From an uncultured Cellvibrio sp. (GTDB taxonomy: Bacteria; Pseudomonadota; Gammaproteobacteria; Pseudomonadales; Cellvibrionaceae), in NCBI GenBank assembly GCA_946481735.1, contig CAMLOU010000063.1, forward strand, positions 1 to 23,834: a DNA stretch of 23,834 bases, in the 5' to 3' direction. The position numbers were made by a program, and so were the translations under genes. A model generated the notes under the pieces. That model was given only the letters and a program-made list of their open reading frames with translations. It made no database searches and was not told the DNA's origin. The stretch's first letter is position 1, and each line of letters begins with the position of its first letter. Below, one piece after another: positions 17,653 through 23,834 of the stretch.

Positions 17653-18429
17653 ATGGATTCGTTCCAGCGCACCCAATACCAGTTCACTCGACACCTGCGC
17701 GACCCGCAACGTCATCCCGCGCCGACGGCCATTGAAGACCGGCGGATGGGGATTTATCGCGACCTGATCTACAACAACATTGAAGGATTTATCAGCGGCG
17801 CCTTTCCGATCCTGCGCAGCCTGATGGCGGATGATGCCTGGCACACCATGGTGCGGGAGTTTGTGGCGACTCACCAATGCCAGACACCTTATTTCCTGGA
17901 AATCAGCCAGGAGTTTTTGCATTACCTGATGCATGAACGCGGCACGCGCGCCGATGATTTGCCTTTCATATCGGAGCTAGCCCATTACGAATGGGTTGAA
18001 CTGGCCCTGGATGTGGCAACGGAGACGCTGCCAGCATTTGAAGATCATGGGCTGTCGGTGCTGGACGGCAACCTCCGGATTTCACCGCTGGTGTGGTGTC
18101 TGTCCTACCGTTTTCCTGTGCATCGCATCGGCCCGAATTATCAACCCGCCGAGCCGCCGGCTGAGCCCAGTTTCCTGGTGGTATATCGCAATCGCGCGGA
18201 TGCCGTGAAATTTCTTGAAGCCAACGCCGTTACCATCCGTTTGCTGCAACTGTTGCAGGAAGAAACCGGATTAACGGGCAGGGCAGCACTGCAACGCATT
18301 GCTGCCGAATTGCAGCACCCTGATCCAGCAGCACTGGAGCAGGGTGGCAAGCAATTACTTGAAAATCTGGTAGTTCAGGAGGTCATCGCAGTGGTGTTGC
18401 CACCGGTCGAGATGACACATCAAATTTAA
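17653..18429 (+). CDS. bufC: DUF2063-domain partner protein, BufC-like
   Basis: This is a 258-residue protein whose N-terminal half is a DUF2063 domain: the FQRTQYQFTRHLRDP start, then RMGIYRDLIYNNIEGFISGA, FPILRSLMADDAWHTMVREF and HYEWVELALDVA. In MNIO systems this protein binds the precursor leader and presents it to the iron enzyme. The C-terminal part (about 165-258) resembles the winged-helix-like end of BufC/MbnC-type partners. The ATG at 17653 lies 4 nt after the bufB stop, with GGTGG 8 nt upstream. An open frame extends further upstream to 17491, but that part overlaps bufB and is not family-like. Its stop overlaps the stop of the convergent response regulator by 4 nt. Confidence 0.88.
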   Translation: MDSFQRTQYQFTRHLRDPQRHPAPTAIEDRRMGIYRDLIYNNIEGFISGAFPILRSLMADDAWHTMVREFVATHQCQTPYFLEISQEFLHYLMHERGTRADDLPFISELAHYEWVELALDVATETLPAFEDHGLSVLDGNLRISPLVWCLSYRFPVHRIGPNYQPAEPPAEPSFLVVYRNRADAVKFLEANAVTIRLLQLLQEETGLTGRAALQRIAAELQHPDPAALEQGGKQLLENLVVQEVIAVVLPPVEMTHQI

Positions 18430-18872
18430 TTGCTGTTTTTTGGTGGTGAGATATTGGTTTTGAGCCAGTATTGGCTGATTTGCTGGAGCAGGTCAGAGAA
18501 CGCCGCAAAGTCGACGGGCTTTTGCAGATAACTATTTACCCCCCGGTTATACCCTTCCAGAATATCTGACGTCTCATCGGAAGTGGTGAGGATCACCACC
18601 GGTGTGTGTTCATAGCAGGGGTGCTCGCGCAGGCGCTGTAATACCGTGAGTCCATTGATACCGGGTAATTTGATATCCAGTAGAATGAGATCCGGATTGC
18701 GTGAGGGACAACGACCTTCGTGTTTGCCGGTCGCGAATAAAAACTCCAACGCATCTTCTCCCGAATGTACGACCTGAATGTCATAGCTGCGGTCATTCTT
18801 GGCAAACCCCATTAGAGCCAGCTCGGCTTCGTCAGGATTGTCCTCCACTAACAATATTGTTTCCGTGCCCAC
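18426..18872 (-). CDS. single-domain CheY-like response regulator (Rcp1 type)
   Basis: This is a stand-alone receiver of 148 residues with no output domain. The acidic pocket is E10/D11 in LLVEDNPDEAELAL, the phosphate acceptor is D66 in LILLDIKLPGINGL, and the switch residues are T96/T97 and K118 in SYLQKPVDF. The 'VEDNPDEAELAL' opening and the long loop before the D66 strand are typical of Rcp1-type receivers paired with separate kinases. I chose GTG 18872 (VGTETILLVEDN), because upstream residues in that frame lie inside the kinase gene. AAGGA lies 9 nt upstream. It overlaps the kinase gene by 41 nt, so the two are surely translated together. The output target is unknown. Confidence 0.9.
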   Translation of the reverse strand: MGTETILLVEDNPDEAELALMGFAKNDRSYDIQVVHSGEDALEFLFATGKHEGRCPSRNPDLILLDIKLPGINGLTVLQRLREHPCYEHTPVVILTTSDETSDILEGYNRGVNSYLQKPVDFAAFSDLLQQISQYWLKTNISPPKNSN

Positions 18873-20460
18873 TTTCTTTGTTCCTTGACCATAAGGTGAA
18901 ATAAAACGTTGCGCCTTCTCCCGGTGTTGATTGTGCCCATATGCGGCCACCGTGGCGAGCAATAATCCGTTGGACCGTCGCAAGACCTATGCCCACACCA
19001 TCAAACTCTTCGGCTTTGTGTAAGCGATTGAAGGGACTGAACAAGCGGTCAGCGTAAGCCATATCGAAGCCTACACCATTATCAGAAATATAATAGACGG
19101 TTTCTTCATTAAGTAATGTTATCCCGAATACAATTTTTGCATTTTTCTGGTGGCGGGAATATTTCCATGCGTTGTCTAATAAATTATTGATTAATACATC
19201 AAAAAAACGTTTATCGACATCAGCATAAATACCTGGCTCCAAAATCAACATAATTTGTCGTTGCGGCTCGCGTTCCTGAATGCGGTTAAAGATCTCTGCC
19301 ACTTGCTCAGAAATATTTACACGCTGCACCACCATTTCACCTTGAGTGGCGCGTGATAAACGTAAAAAGCTGTCGATCATCTCCGCCATTTCACGGGTGC
19401 CGACTTCAATGCGCGATAAATAATGGCGGCCTTTTTCCTCAAGGCGCTCTTCATATTCTTCGCATAAAATTCGGCGGAAACCTTCAATGCGGCGAAGCGG
19501 GGCGCGCAAATCATGTGAAACTGAATAGCAGAATGTACCTAATTCCTTGTTAGCCGCTTCGAGTTCGGCCGTGCGTTGCCGCACACGTTGTTCCAGCACA
19601 GCATTTAAACGATTGACTTCCTCTTCAGCTTTGCGCCGCGCAATATTATCTTCCGCCAGGCGTTTATTTGTGTCGCGTAAATTTTCATAGGCCTGATGCA
19701 AGTCTTGTGACAGATGGTTGAATGCTTTAACCACTAAATCCAGTTCGTCTTCTCGGGAGGAAGGTTTGCGGTGCAATGCCAACTTTTGCGGCTCTTTTTT
19801 CACATCAAAATTGCGCAGGAAATTAGCGATAGTGGTCAGGTGATGAGTCACCAGATAGTAAAAAATATACAGGGTAAATAAAGATACCAGAAAGGTTTTG
19901 ATACCCTGACTCAGCAGGATCACAATCGCCTTGTCCCACAGGCGTTGATACACCTCGTTCAAGGACACCTGGATTGTCAGCATGCCGATCTCGCGTGTCT
20001 CGCCCGAGACATTGTGAAGAATAGGGTAGTTGCGCACGATAATATTGCGTGTACTTTTTTCGCCGCGAATCAGGTGCAGGGGTTTGGAAAATTCTTCGTT
20101 GCGTTCACGGATTTCTACCGCCTTGATATCGGGCAAATGTTTTATCCCGTCCAGTTGAAGTTCCAGTTGCTTGATATCCAGATTCCACAAGCTTGCACTG
20201 ATACTGCCGATATAGCCGCCCTCGATCTCATTCAGGCGGCTGTTGATAATATCCAGGTCGCGCTGGTAATCGGTATAGAGCTGCAGACTGGTGGCGAGTA
20301 AGGTAACGCAAGAACTGAAGATAATAATGTAAAGGAGCAAATGCCGGGCAATGCCATAATTTTTTACCGCATAGAAAATATCGCGCAATGAATGTCCGGC
20401 AGAAGGTGCTGTCGCGGCAGCGTCGGGTGAATTTGGTTTGATCGTTTCGTTGGCGTTCAT
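18832..20460 (-). CDS. membrane sensor histidine kinase
   Basis: This is a 542-residue kinase. TM1 lies at about 40-62. A periplasmic sensor of about 115 residues with an ISASLWNLDIKQLELQLDGI motif follows, then TM2 at about 179-203, a HAMP-like linker (204-255) and a coiled coil (256-305). HisKA has H316 in CYSVSHDLRAPLRR. HATPase has the N box NNLLDNAWKYSRH (425-437), G1 ISDNGVGF and G2 GVGIGLA. The 'SVSHDLRAPLR' HisKA wording is of the kind seen with Rcp1-type receivers. There is no receiver of its own, and the separate receiver gene overlaps its 3' end by 41 nt. It starts 16 nt after the upstream binding-protein gene, which suggests that protein is its input. The ribosome binding site is weak. 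Confidence 0.93.
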   Translation of the reverse strand: MNANETIKPNSPDAAATAPSAGHSLRDIFYAVKNYGIARHLLLYIIIFSSCVTLLATSLQLYTDYQRDLDIINSRLNEIEGGYIGSISASLWNLDIKQLELQLDGIKHLPDIKAVEIRERNEEFSKPLHLIRGEKSTRNIIVRNYPILHNVSGETREIGMLTIQVSLNEVYQRLWDKAIVILLSQGIKTFLVSLFTLYIFYYLVTHHLTTIANFLRNFDVKKEPQKLALHRKPSSREDELDLVVKAFNHLSQDLHQAYENLRDTNKRLAEDNIARRKAEEEVNRLNAVLEQRVRQRTAELEAANKELGTFCYSVSHDLRAPLRRIEGFRRILCEEYEERLEEKGRHYLSRIEVGTREMAEMIDSFLRLSRATQGEMVVQRVNISEQVAEIFNRIQEREPQRQIMLILEPGIYADVDKRFFDVLINNLLDNAWKYSRHQKNAKIVFGITLLNEETVYYISDNGVGFDMAYADRLFSPFNRLHKAEEFDGVGIGLATVQRIIARHGGRIWAQSTPGEGATFYFTLWSRNKESGHGNNIVSGGQS

Positions 20461-20476
20461 CAGGGCCTGGCAATAT

Positions 20477-21214
20477 TTAGAAGTAATAACGGGATTGAAT
20501 TTGTTTAACCACGCCCTCGGCCTTCATCGCCGCAATGGCTGCGTTGACTTGCGGCATGATGTCCAGGTTAGGTGAGTTTTTAGAACATTGAAATAGCAGC
20601 GGTATCTCGGTTAACGGGAAAGGCTCGCCCAATTGGTCGGCCACGCCCTCCTGCTCGGCCAGGTAGAGCAGCGTTGGGATGGCTCCCACAATACCATCCA
20701 GTCGACCCCGCGCGATCTTGCGCAAGCCGATCAAATAATCCGTGTCATATTCTTTATAGATCTTGGTGTCTTCATCGAAGCGCGGCGTCATGGTCGCGCC
20801 GCGTATTACCGACAACCTGAGTGCCTGGATATCCTCATAAACGGTTATTTTATTCCCCTTGCGCGGGATCACGCCCATCGGATGATAGGATATAACATCT
20901 CCCTTCACCACCAGCGTATCGGGCCGTGGAACCAGAATGGTGCAATCGTGAGAGCCAGTTTCAAGTTCACGATCCACCCGGGCAAAAGGCGTAATCGTGA
21001 TGTCGATCTTACGGTTGATGCGTTGCGCAATTTCGTTGACCAATTCTATGAATGCACCCTCCATCTCTCCCGCCTCGTTAACAGAGGCCCAGGGTGCGAC
21101 ATCTATGGTAATAAAAGACAGCTTGTTCGCAGGCGCCGCTGTACTGGTCAGTGCCATGAGCGCTAGCAAGAGTCCGACGAGATGTTGATGGAATTTTTTT
21201 ATGAGCCTTGGCAT
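20477..21214 (-). CDS. periplasmic solute-binding-like protein (SBP_bac_3 family)
   Basis: This is a 245-residue secreted protein of the extracellular solute-binding family 3. The ATG at 21214 gives a signal peptide (MPRLIKKFHQHLVGLLLALM onward) cleaved near STAA/PAN, and GAAGG (plus 22222-22226 shifted to this window as 21222-21226) lies 7-8 nt upstream. An in-frame ATG further up (21355) would add 47 residues with no secretory character. Family text includes FIELVNEIAQRINRKIDI, TPFARVDRELETGSHD and GRLDGIVGAIPTLLYL. No ABC permease or ATPase gene is near; the next gene is a histidine kinase. I infer a ligand-sensing role for the kinase rather than transport. The ligand is unknown. Confidence 0.88.
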   Translation of the reverse strand: MPRLIKKFHQHLVGLLLALMALTSTAAPANKLSFITIDVAPWASVNEAGEMEGAFIELVNEIAQRINRKIDITITPFARVDRELETGSHDCTILVPRPDTLVVKGDVISYHPMGVIPRKGNKITVYEDIQALRLSVIRGATMTPRFDEDTKIYKEYDTDYLIGLRKIARGRLDGIVGAIPTLLYLAEQEGVADQLGEPFPLTEIPLLFQCSKNSPNLDIMPQVNAAIAAMKAEGVVKQIQSRYYF

Positions 21215-21444
21215 TGCAGTACCTTCACAATGAGTTCGATTAACCAAGCATAGTCCCGGAAACGGTGCTTTGCCTTCTCTCCAAGTGTTTTGATTGACAG
21301 CATCCTGCCATGTGAGGACGGACATTATCGGAGCGTCCTGATTTACGTCTGGCACATAAACCCCTTCTTGTTTTTTTGCTGTTTATTTTTCCGCTTTGCC
21401 AAATGTTCCTAGTCTTCACCCATACAAGTCAGTATAAATCTAAT

Positions 21445-21494
21445 GAGTGCCCTTGTGCGAATCTTGATCAGCTTGATGCACGCAAAAGGCACTC
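21445..21494 (+). promoter_or_regulatory. long hairpin upstream of the AfsA-like gene
   Basis: GAGTGCC (21445-21451) pairs with GGCACTC (21488-21494). The helix continues through TT/AA and TGCG/CGCA (21456-21459 with 21481-21484), with one bulged C and one G-A mismatch. This gives about 13 bp closed by a 21-nt loop that carries two direct CTTGAT copies. No U-tract follows, so it is not a simple terminator. It could be a 5'-leader RNA structure or a large protein-binding site. Confidence 0.6.
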
Positions 21495-21500
21495 AGGACA

Positions 21501-21519
21501 AATTTTCAGGATGAAAATT
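21501..21519. promoter_or_regulatory. inverted repeat AATTTTCA-GGA-TGAAAATT
   Basis: Perfect 8-bp arms surround a 3-nt centre, 67 nt before the AfsA-like start codon. The size and symmetry fit a site for a dimeric regulator. Confidence 0.6.
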
Positions 21520-21537
21520 AACGCAGTAATCATACAA

Positions 21538-21553
21538 ACGATCAGGTGATCGT
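21538..21553. promoter_or_regulatory. palindrome ACGATCA-GG-TGATCGT
   Basis: Perfect 7-bp arms surround a GG centre, 32 nt before the AfsA-like start. The two symmetric sites on this leader have centres about 36 nt apart, roughly 3.4 helical turns. An operator for a TetR- or LuxR-like dimer is possible; the regulator is not in the window. Confidence 0.6.
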
Positions 21554-21585
21554 AAATTTTCTAATTAACTCTATTGAGGTGTTTT

Positions 21586-22383
21586 ATGCACAATCGAATC
21601 TTACTTGTTGTTGGTGACAAATTTGCAAATTATGTAAAAGGCAAAGACGCGGTAACCTTATCGCAATTGCGGGGCTTGCTGAGTTTGTCCATACCTTTAC
21701 CGAATCAGGGTGTAACACTTTTGGTTCCAGGGCAAGGGCTGGGTGATGACAGTGTTGCCGAGTTACTGAAAGAGGCTGCTGCATCGCCGAATCTTGCCTT
21801 CTTTGATTTCAGCTTATGGCATAACCTGCCGAAGCGTGCCGGACGTTCACTCAGTCACAAACATCATTCAGCCAATACCCTGATTTCTGAGCCGCGCCAG
21901 TTATCGGCAGATCTTTTCGAGATGCACATGATGATCGATGAGAATTGTGAGTTAATGAACGATCATCAAAGTGGCCAGCACGTACAAGGAATGATCCTGA
22001 TCGAGGCTGCGCGGCAAGCGATCGTTGCGGTAACTGAGGCTTACCTGCTGCCGAAAAACGGTATCGAGTATGCCTTTGTGTTAAATAATCTTTCTGTGAG
22101 TTACAGCCATTACACCTTTCCGGTCGGTGCGGTATTGCGCTGCAACATCATAGAAAAGTCCGTCGACAATCCAAAGCGTTTGAGCTTCGAAGCGGAAATT
22201 CTGGTGGAGCAATGTGGGCAGGCGGTATCCAAATTCATGTTATCAATCGGTGCAATGGAAAAGGTACGCATCAGCAAAGGCGAAAACATGCAGGCGTTAA
22301 AGACGCAGTCAAATTATCTCGCTTATGTGGCTGCCAACATGCAAGAGTTTGACGAGCCGGTTAAACATGTTGAAAACCTGTGA
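21586..22383 (+). CDS. AfsA-hotdog domain protein (A-factor/butyrolactone synthase-like)
   Basis: This is a 265-residue protein. Residues 85-230 carry the AfsA-type hotdog signature: HHSANTLISEPRQLSADLFE (93-112), then DHQSGQHVQGMILIEAARQA (126-145) with D126, H127, H132, E140, R143 and Q144. Streptomyces AfsA and its relatives join a beta-keto acyl thioester to dihydroxyacetone phosphate to start gamma-butyrolactone hormones. Those proteins usually hold two hotdog repeats of this kind. Here the first 80 residues (MHNRILLVVGDKFANYVKGK onward) look like a different alpha/beta region that I do not recognise. TGAGGTG (21575-21581) supports the ATG at 21586. A HAD phosphatase follows 36 nt later. 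The AfsA fold is well supported; butanolide synthesis is inference. Confidence 0.85.
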   Translation: MHNRILLVVGDKFANYVKGKDAVTLSQLRGLLSLSIPLPNQGVTLLVPGQGLGDDSVAELLKEAAASPNLAFFDFSLWHNLPKRAGRSLSHKHHSANTLISEPRQLSADLFEMHMMIDENCELMNDHQSGQHVQGMILIEAARQAIVAVTEAYLLPKNGIEYAFVLNNLSVSYSHYTFPVGAVLRCNIIEKSVDNPKRLSFEAEILVEQCGQAVSKFMLSIGAMEKVRISKGENMQALKTQSNYLAYVAANMQEFDEPVKHVENL

Positions 22384-22419
22384 TGACGCTTATCATTCCA
22401 CTCAAACGGAGATTTCTCT

Positions 22420-23109
22420 ATGAATGCTGCACTGAAAAACAAGCCTGATGGTGTCGGTTATGCTTTTTTCGATGTCGACGATACATTGATTTCGGTTAAA
22501 AGCATGTTGAGTTTTCAGGACTTTTGGTACGAGCGATTTAATGAGCATCAAGCAAGAGAGCTTTACTACAAGGATCTGCGTCAACACATGCATGAGAGTG
22601 CATCCTGGGAAGTATTGAACCGGCTGTATTATCAGCATTTTGCCGGTCGCCGGGTGGCGGACGTTGAACAATGCGGTGAAGCCTGGTTTGCACACATGGA
22701 AGAGAAGCATCCTGATTTGTTCCATAAGGTTCCCTTGGCGGAATTGAAACGTCATCAGGATGAAGGTCGAGAGGTGGTATTTGTGTCAGGCTCCTTCCCG
22801 GCGATCCTTAAACCGGTAGCCCGGGTGACGAAGGTCAGGCACATTCTCTCTACCTTAATGGAAGTAGAAAACGAATGTTACACGGGGCGTATTCTCACTC
22901 CCCAGACGATTGGCGCGGGCAAGGCGGAAGCAATAAGAATATTCCTGGCGTCGGTGAATGGTGTGGCGGAACATTGCTATGCTTACGGCGATGATATTTC
23001 AGATTTACCTATGTTACAGAGCGTCGGAAAACCAACTGTCGTGAGAGGCGGAAGAGGTTTGGAACAGCGGGCGCAGGAACTTGGATGGCGAATCATATCG
23101 CCAGTATAA
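22420..23109 (+). CDS. HAD-superfamily IB phosphatase
   Basis: This is a 229-residue HAD-IB hydrolase of the SerB/CicA-like type. Motif I is FDVDDT (17-22, nucleophile D18, acid D20), motif II is the serine of FVSGSFP (about 121-127), motif III is K168 in IGAGKAEAI, and motif IV is GDDISDLPML (190-199). A helical cap lies between motifs I and II. All catalytic residues are present. GGAG (22406-22409) precedes the ATG. It lies 36 nt after the AfsA-like gene with no terminator between, so the two form one operon. In butyrolactone biosynthesis a phosphate must be removed from the condensed product, and this enzyme could do that. The substrate is not readable from sequence, and a housekeeping phosphatase role remains possible. 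Confidence 0.88.
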   Translation: MNAALKNKPDGVGYAFFDVDDTLISVKSMLSFQDFWYERFNEHQARELYYKDLRQHMHESASWEVLNRLYYQHFAGRRVADVEQCGEAWFAHMEEKHPDLFHKVPLAELKRHQDEGREVVFVSGSFPAILKPVARVTKVRHILSTLMEVENECYTGRILTPQTIGAGKAEAIRIFLASVNGVAEHCYAYGDDISDLPMLQSVGKPTVVRGGRGLEQRAQELGWRIISPV

Positions 23110-23158
23110 CGGTCAACAGAATTCTATAAATTATCTAATGGGCTGCATCTCCATTGCT

Positions 23159-23186
23159 AAAACTCCTGCTCCGGCAGGAGTTTTTT
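23159..23186 (+). terminator. intrinsic terminator after the AfsA/HAD cassette
   Basis: AAAACTCCTGC (23159-23169), a TCCG loop and GCAGGAGTTTT (23174-23184) form a perfect 11-bp stem with a T6 run. The stop codon of the convergent EAL gene (23185-23187) lies in its T-tract, so the element may serve both strands. Confidence 0.93.
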
Positions 23187-23834
23187 AATGCAGAGGCGTT
23201 TCGCTCGGCGCTTCCCAGGGCTTATTGATTTTTTCACGCAAATCCTTAAAAGGGCCGGGATAACTGAAAAAATACCCCTGTGCGTGGTCACACCCTTGTT
23301 TTTGCAGCAACTGCCGTTGTTGGTCGTTCTCAATACCTTCCGCAACAATCTCCATATCGAGGCCGTGTGCCATGGTAATTATTGTATCCACCAGCCGGTA
23401 GGTATTGGGATCTTCACAAATCTGGCTGACGAAACCCCGGTCGATCTTCAGTGTTTTGAAAGGGAATTTCTGTAGATAGGCCAGTGATGAATAACCTGTG
23501 CCGAAGTCATCGATCGACAGCCTCACGCCCAGGTCACAAAGCGCAGTGATATTAATCTGGGTTTGGGGATCATTTTGCATAATGACCCGTTCGGTGACTT
23601 CCAGCTCCAGTTGTGTGGGCGACAGATTATTGATGAACAACTGATGGGCAACAAAATTGGCATAGTCCGGGATTTGCAGCTGCTTGGGCGACACGTTCAG
23701 GGACAAACGCAGCGGGCGCTTTGACTCGTGCGCCAGTTTGGCCGCGTCGACACAGGCAGTGGCCATTACCCACTTATCAATCTCCTGGATAATACCGATG
23801 TCCTCCGCCATGGGGATAAAGTTCACCGGCATCA
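23185..23834 (-). CDS. EAL-domain cyclic-di-GMP phosphodiesterase, C-terminal part (enters from right edge)
   Basis: This is the last ~216 residues of a protein whose start lies beyond the window. It shows the second half of an EAL domain: FIPMAEDIGIIQEIDKWVM, the metal and catalytic residues in SLNVSPKQL (N), LELEVTER (E), SIDDFGTGYSSLAYL (DD), LKIDRGFV (K), EIVAEGIEN (E) and the QGYFFSYP end. All the conserved residues of this half are in place, so the domain is probably active in hydrolysing c-di-GMP. The EAL motif itself and any N-terminal sensor or GGDEF domain are outside the window. The stop sits in the terminator of the convergent HAD gene. Confidence 0.93.
   Translation of the reverse strand, partial: MPVNFIPMAEDIGIIQEIDKWVMATACVDAAKLAHESKRPLRLSLNVSPKQLQIPDYANFVAHQLFINNLSPTQLELEVTERVIMQNDPQTQINITALCDLGVRLSIDDFGTGYSSLAYLQKFPFKTLKIDRGFVSQICEDPNTYRLVDTIITMAHGLDMEIVAEGIENDQQRQLLQKQGCDHAQGYFFSYPGPFKDLREKINKPWEAPSETPLH

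Larger units (their letters stand above)
21215..21585. other. 371-nt divergent intergenic region with regulatory structure
   Basis: This is the only gene-free gap above 300 nt in the right third. It lies between the solute-binding gene (minus) and the AfsA-like gene (plus). The half next to the minus-strand gene (21215-21420) shows only an AT-rich stretch (T-runs at 21370-21390). The other half holds a hairpin and two inverted repeats, each listed separately. A TATAAAT at 21433-21439 could be a -10 for the AfsA-like gene, but no good -35 is present at the right distance. Confidence 0.6.

Overview
The window looks like a chromosomal segment of a gammaproteobacterium with moderate GC. The gene order ffs-dnaX-ybaB-recR-rnd-ycgL-ycgN and the set of housekeeping proteins suggest the Cellvibrionaceae/Pseudomonas-like side of the class. 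A Cellvibrio-type genome is my best guess, inferred from general gene content and not from any search. There is no sign of a prophage, insertion sequence, CRISPR array or tRNA.

Left part (1-3236): the first 284 codons of ilvD run leftward off the window. Then come a membrane MHYT protein with a degenerate GGDEF-like domain and a thiol peroxidase (tpx) on the minus strand. Core part (3237-8938): the 4.5S SRP RNA gene, a (CCCTTTT)10 tract, and a tight plus-strand run dnaX-ybaB-recR-rnd-ycgL-ycgN-membrane protein. dnaX carries an in-frame A AAA AAG slippery heptamer with a hairpin 6 nt downstream and an immediate -1 stop, as expected for programmed synthesis of the gamma subunit. Next (9156-12290) come a periplasmic VWA-domain protein with a C-terminal membrane anchor, a GNAT acetyltransferase and a Dps-like ferritin, closed by a strong terminator. 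A full-length hrpA helicase follows (12330-16289).

The right third is accessory-like. First is a bufferin-type RiPP operon (16464-18429): a secreted Cys-rich precursor with seven EGKCG motifs, an MNIO/DUF692 enzyme and a DUF2063 partner. Facing it is a three-gene signalling operon on the minus strand (21214 down to 18426): a periplasmic solute-binding-like protein, a hybrid-less histidine kinase and a CheY-like receiver. Diverging from that operon is a two-gene cassette, an AfsA-hotdog (butyrolactone synthase-like) protein followed by a HAD-IB phosphatase. Its 371-nt divergent intergenic region holds an imperfect 13-bp-stem hairpin and two close inverted repeats. A terminator separates this cassette from the C-terminal part of an EAL-domain protein that enters from the right edge.

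The most novel candidate is the AfsA-like/HAD pair with its operator-like leader. Its chemistry would fit a small butanolide or butenolide signal or lipid made in a Gram-negative bacterium: condensation onto a C3 phosphate, then dephosphorylation. The bufferin operon and the dnaX frameshift site are well supported by the sequence but belong to known classes.
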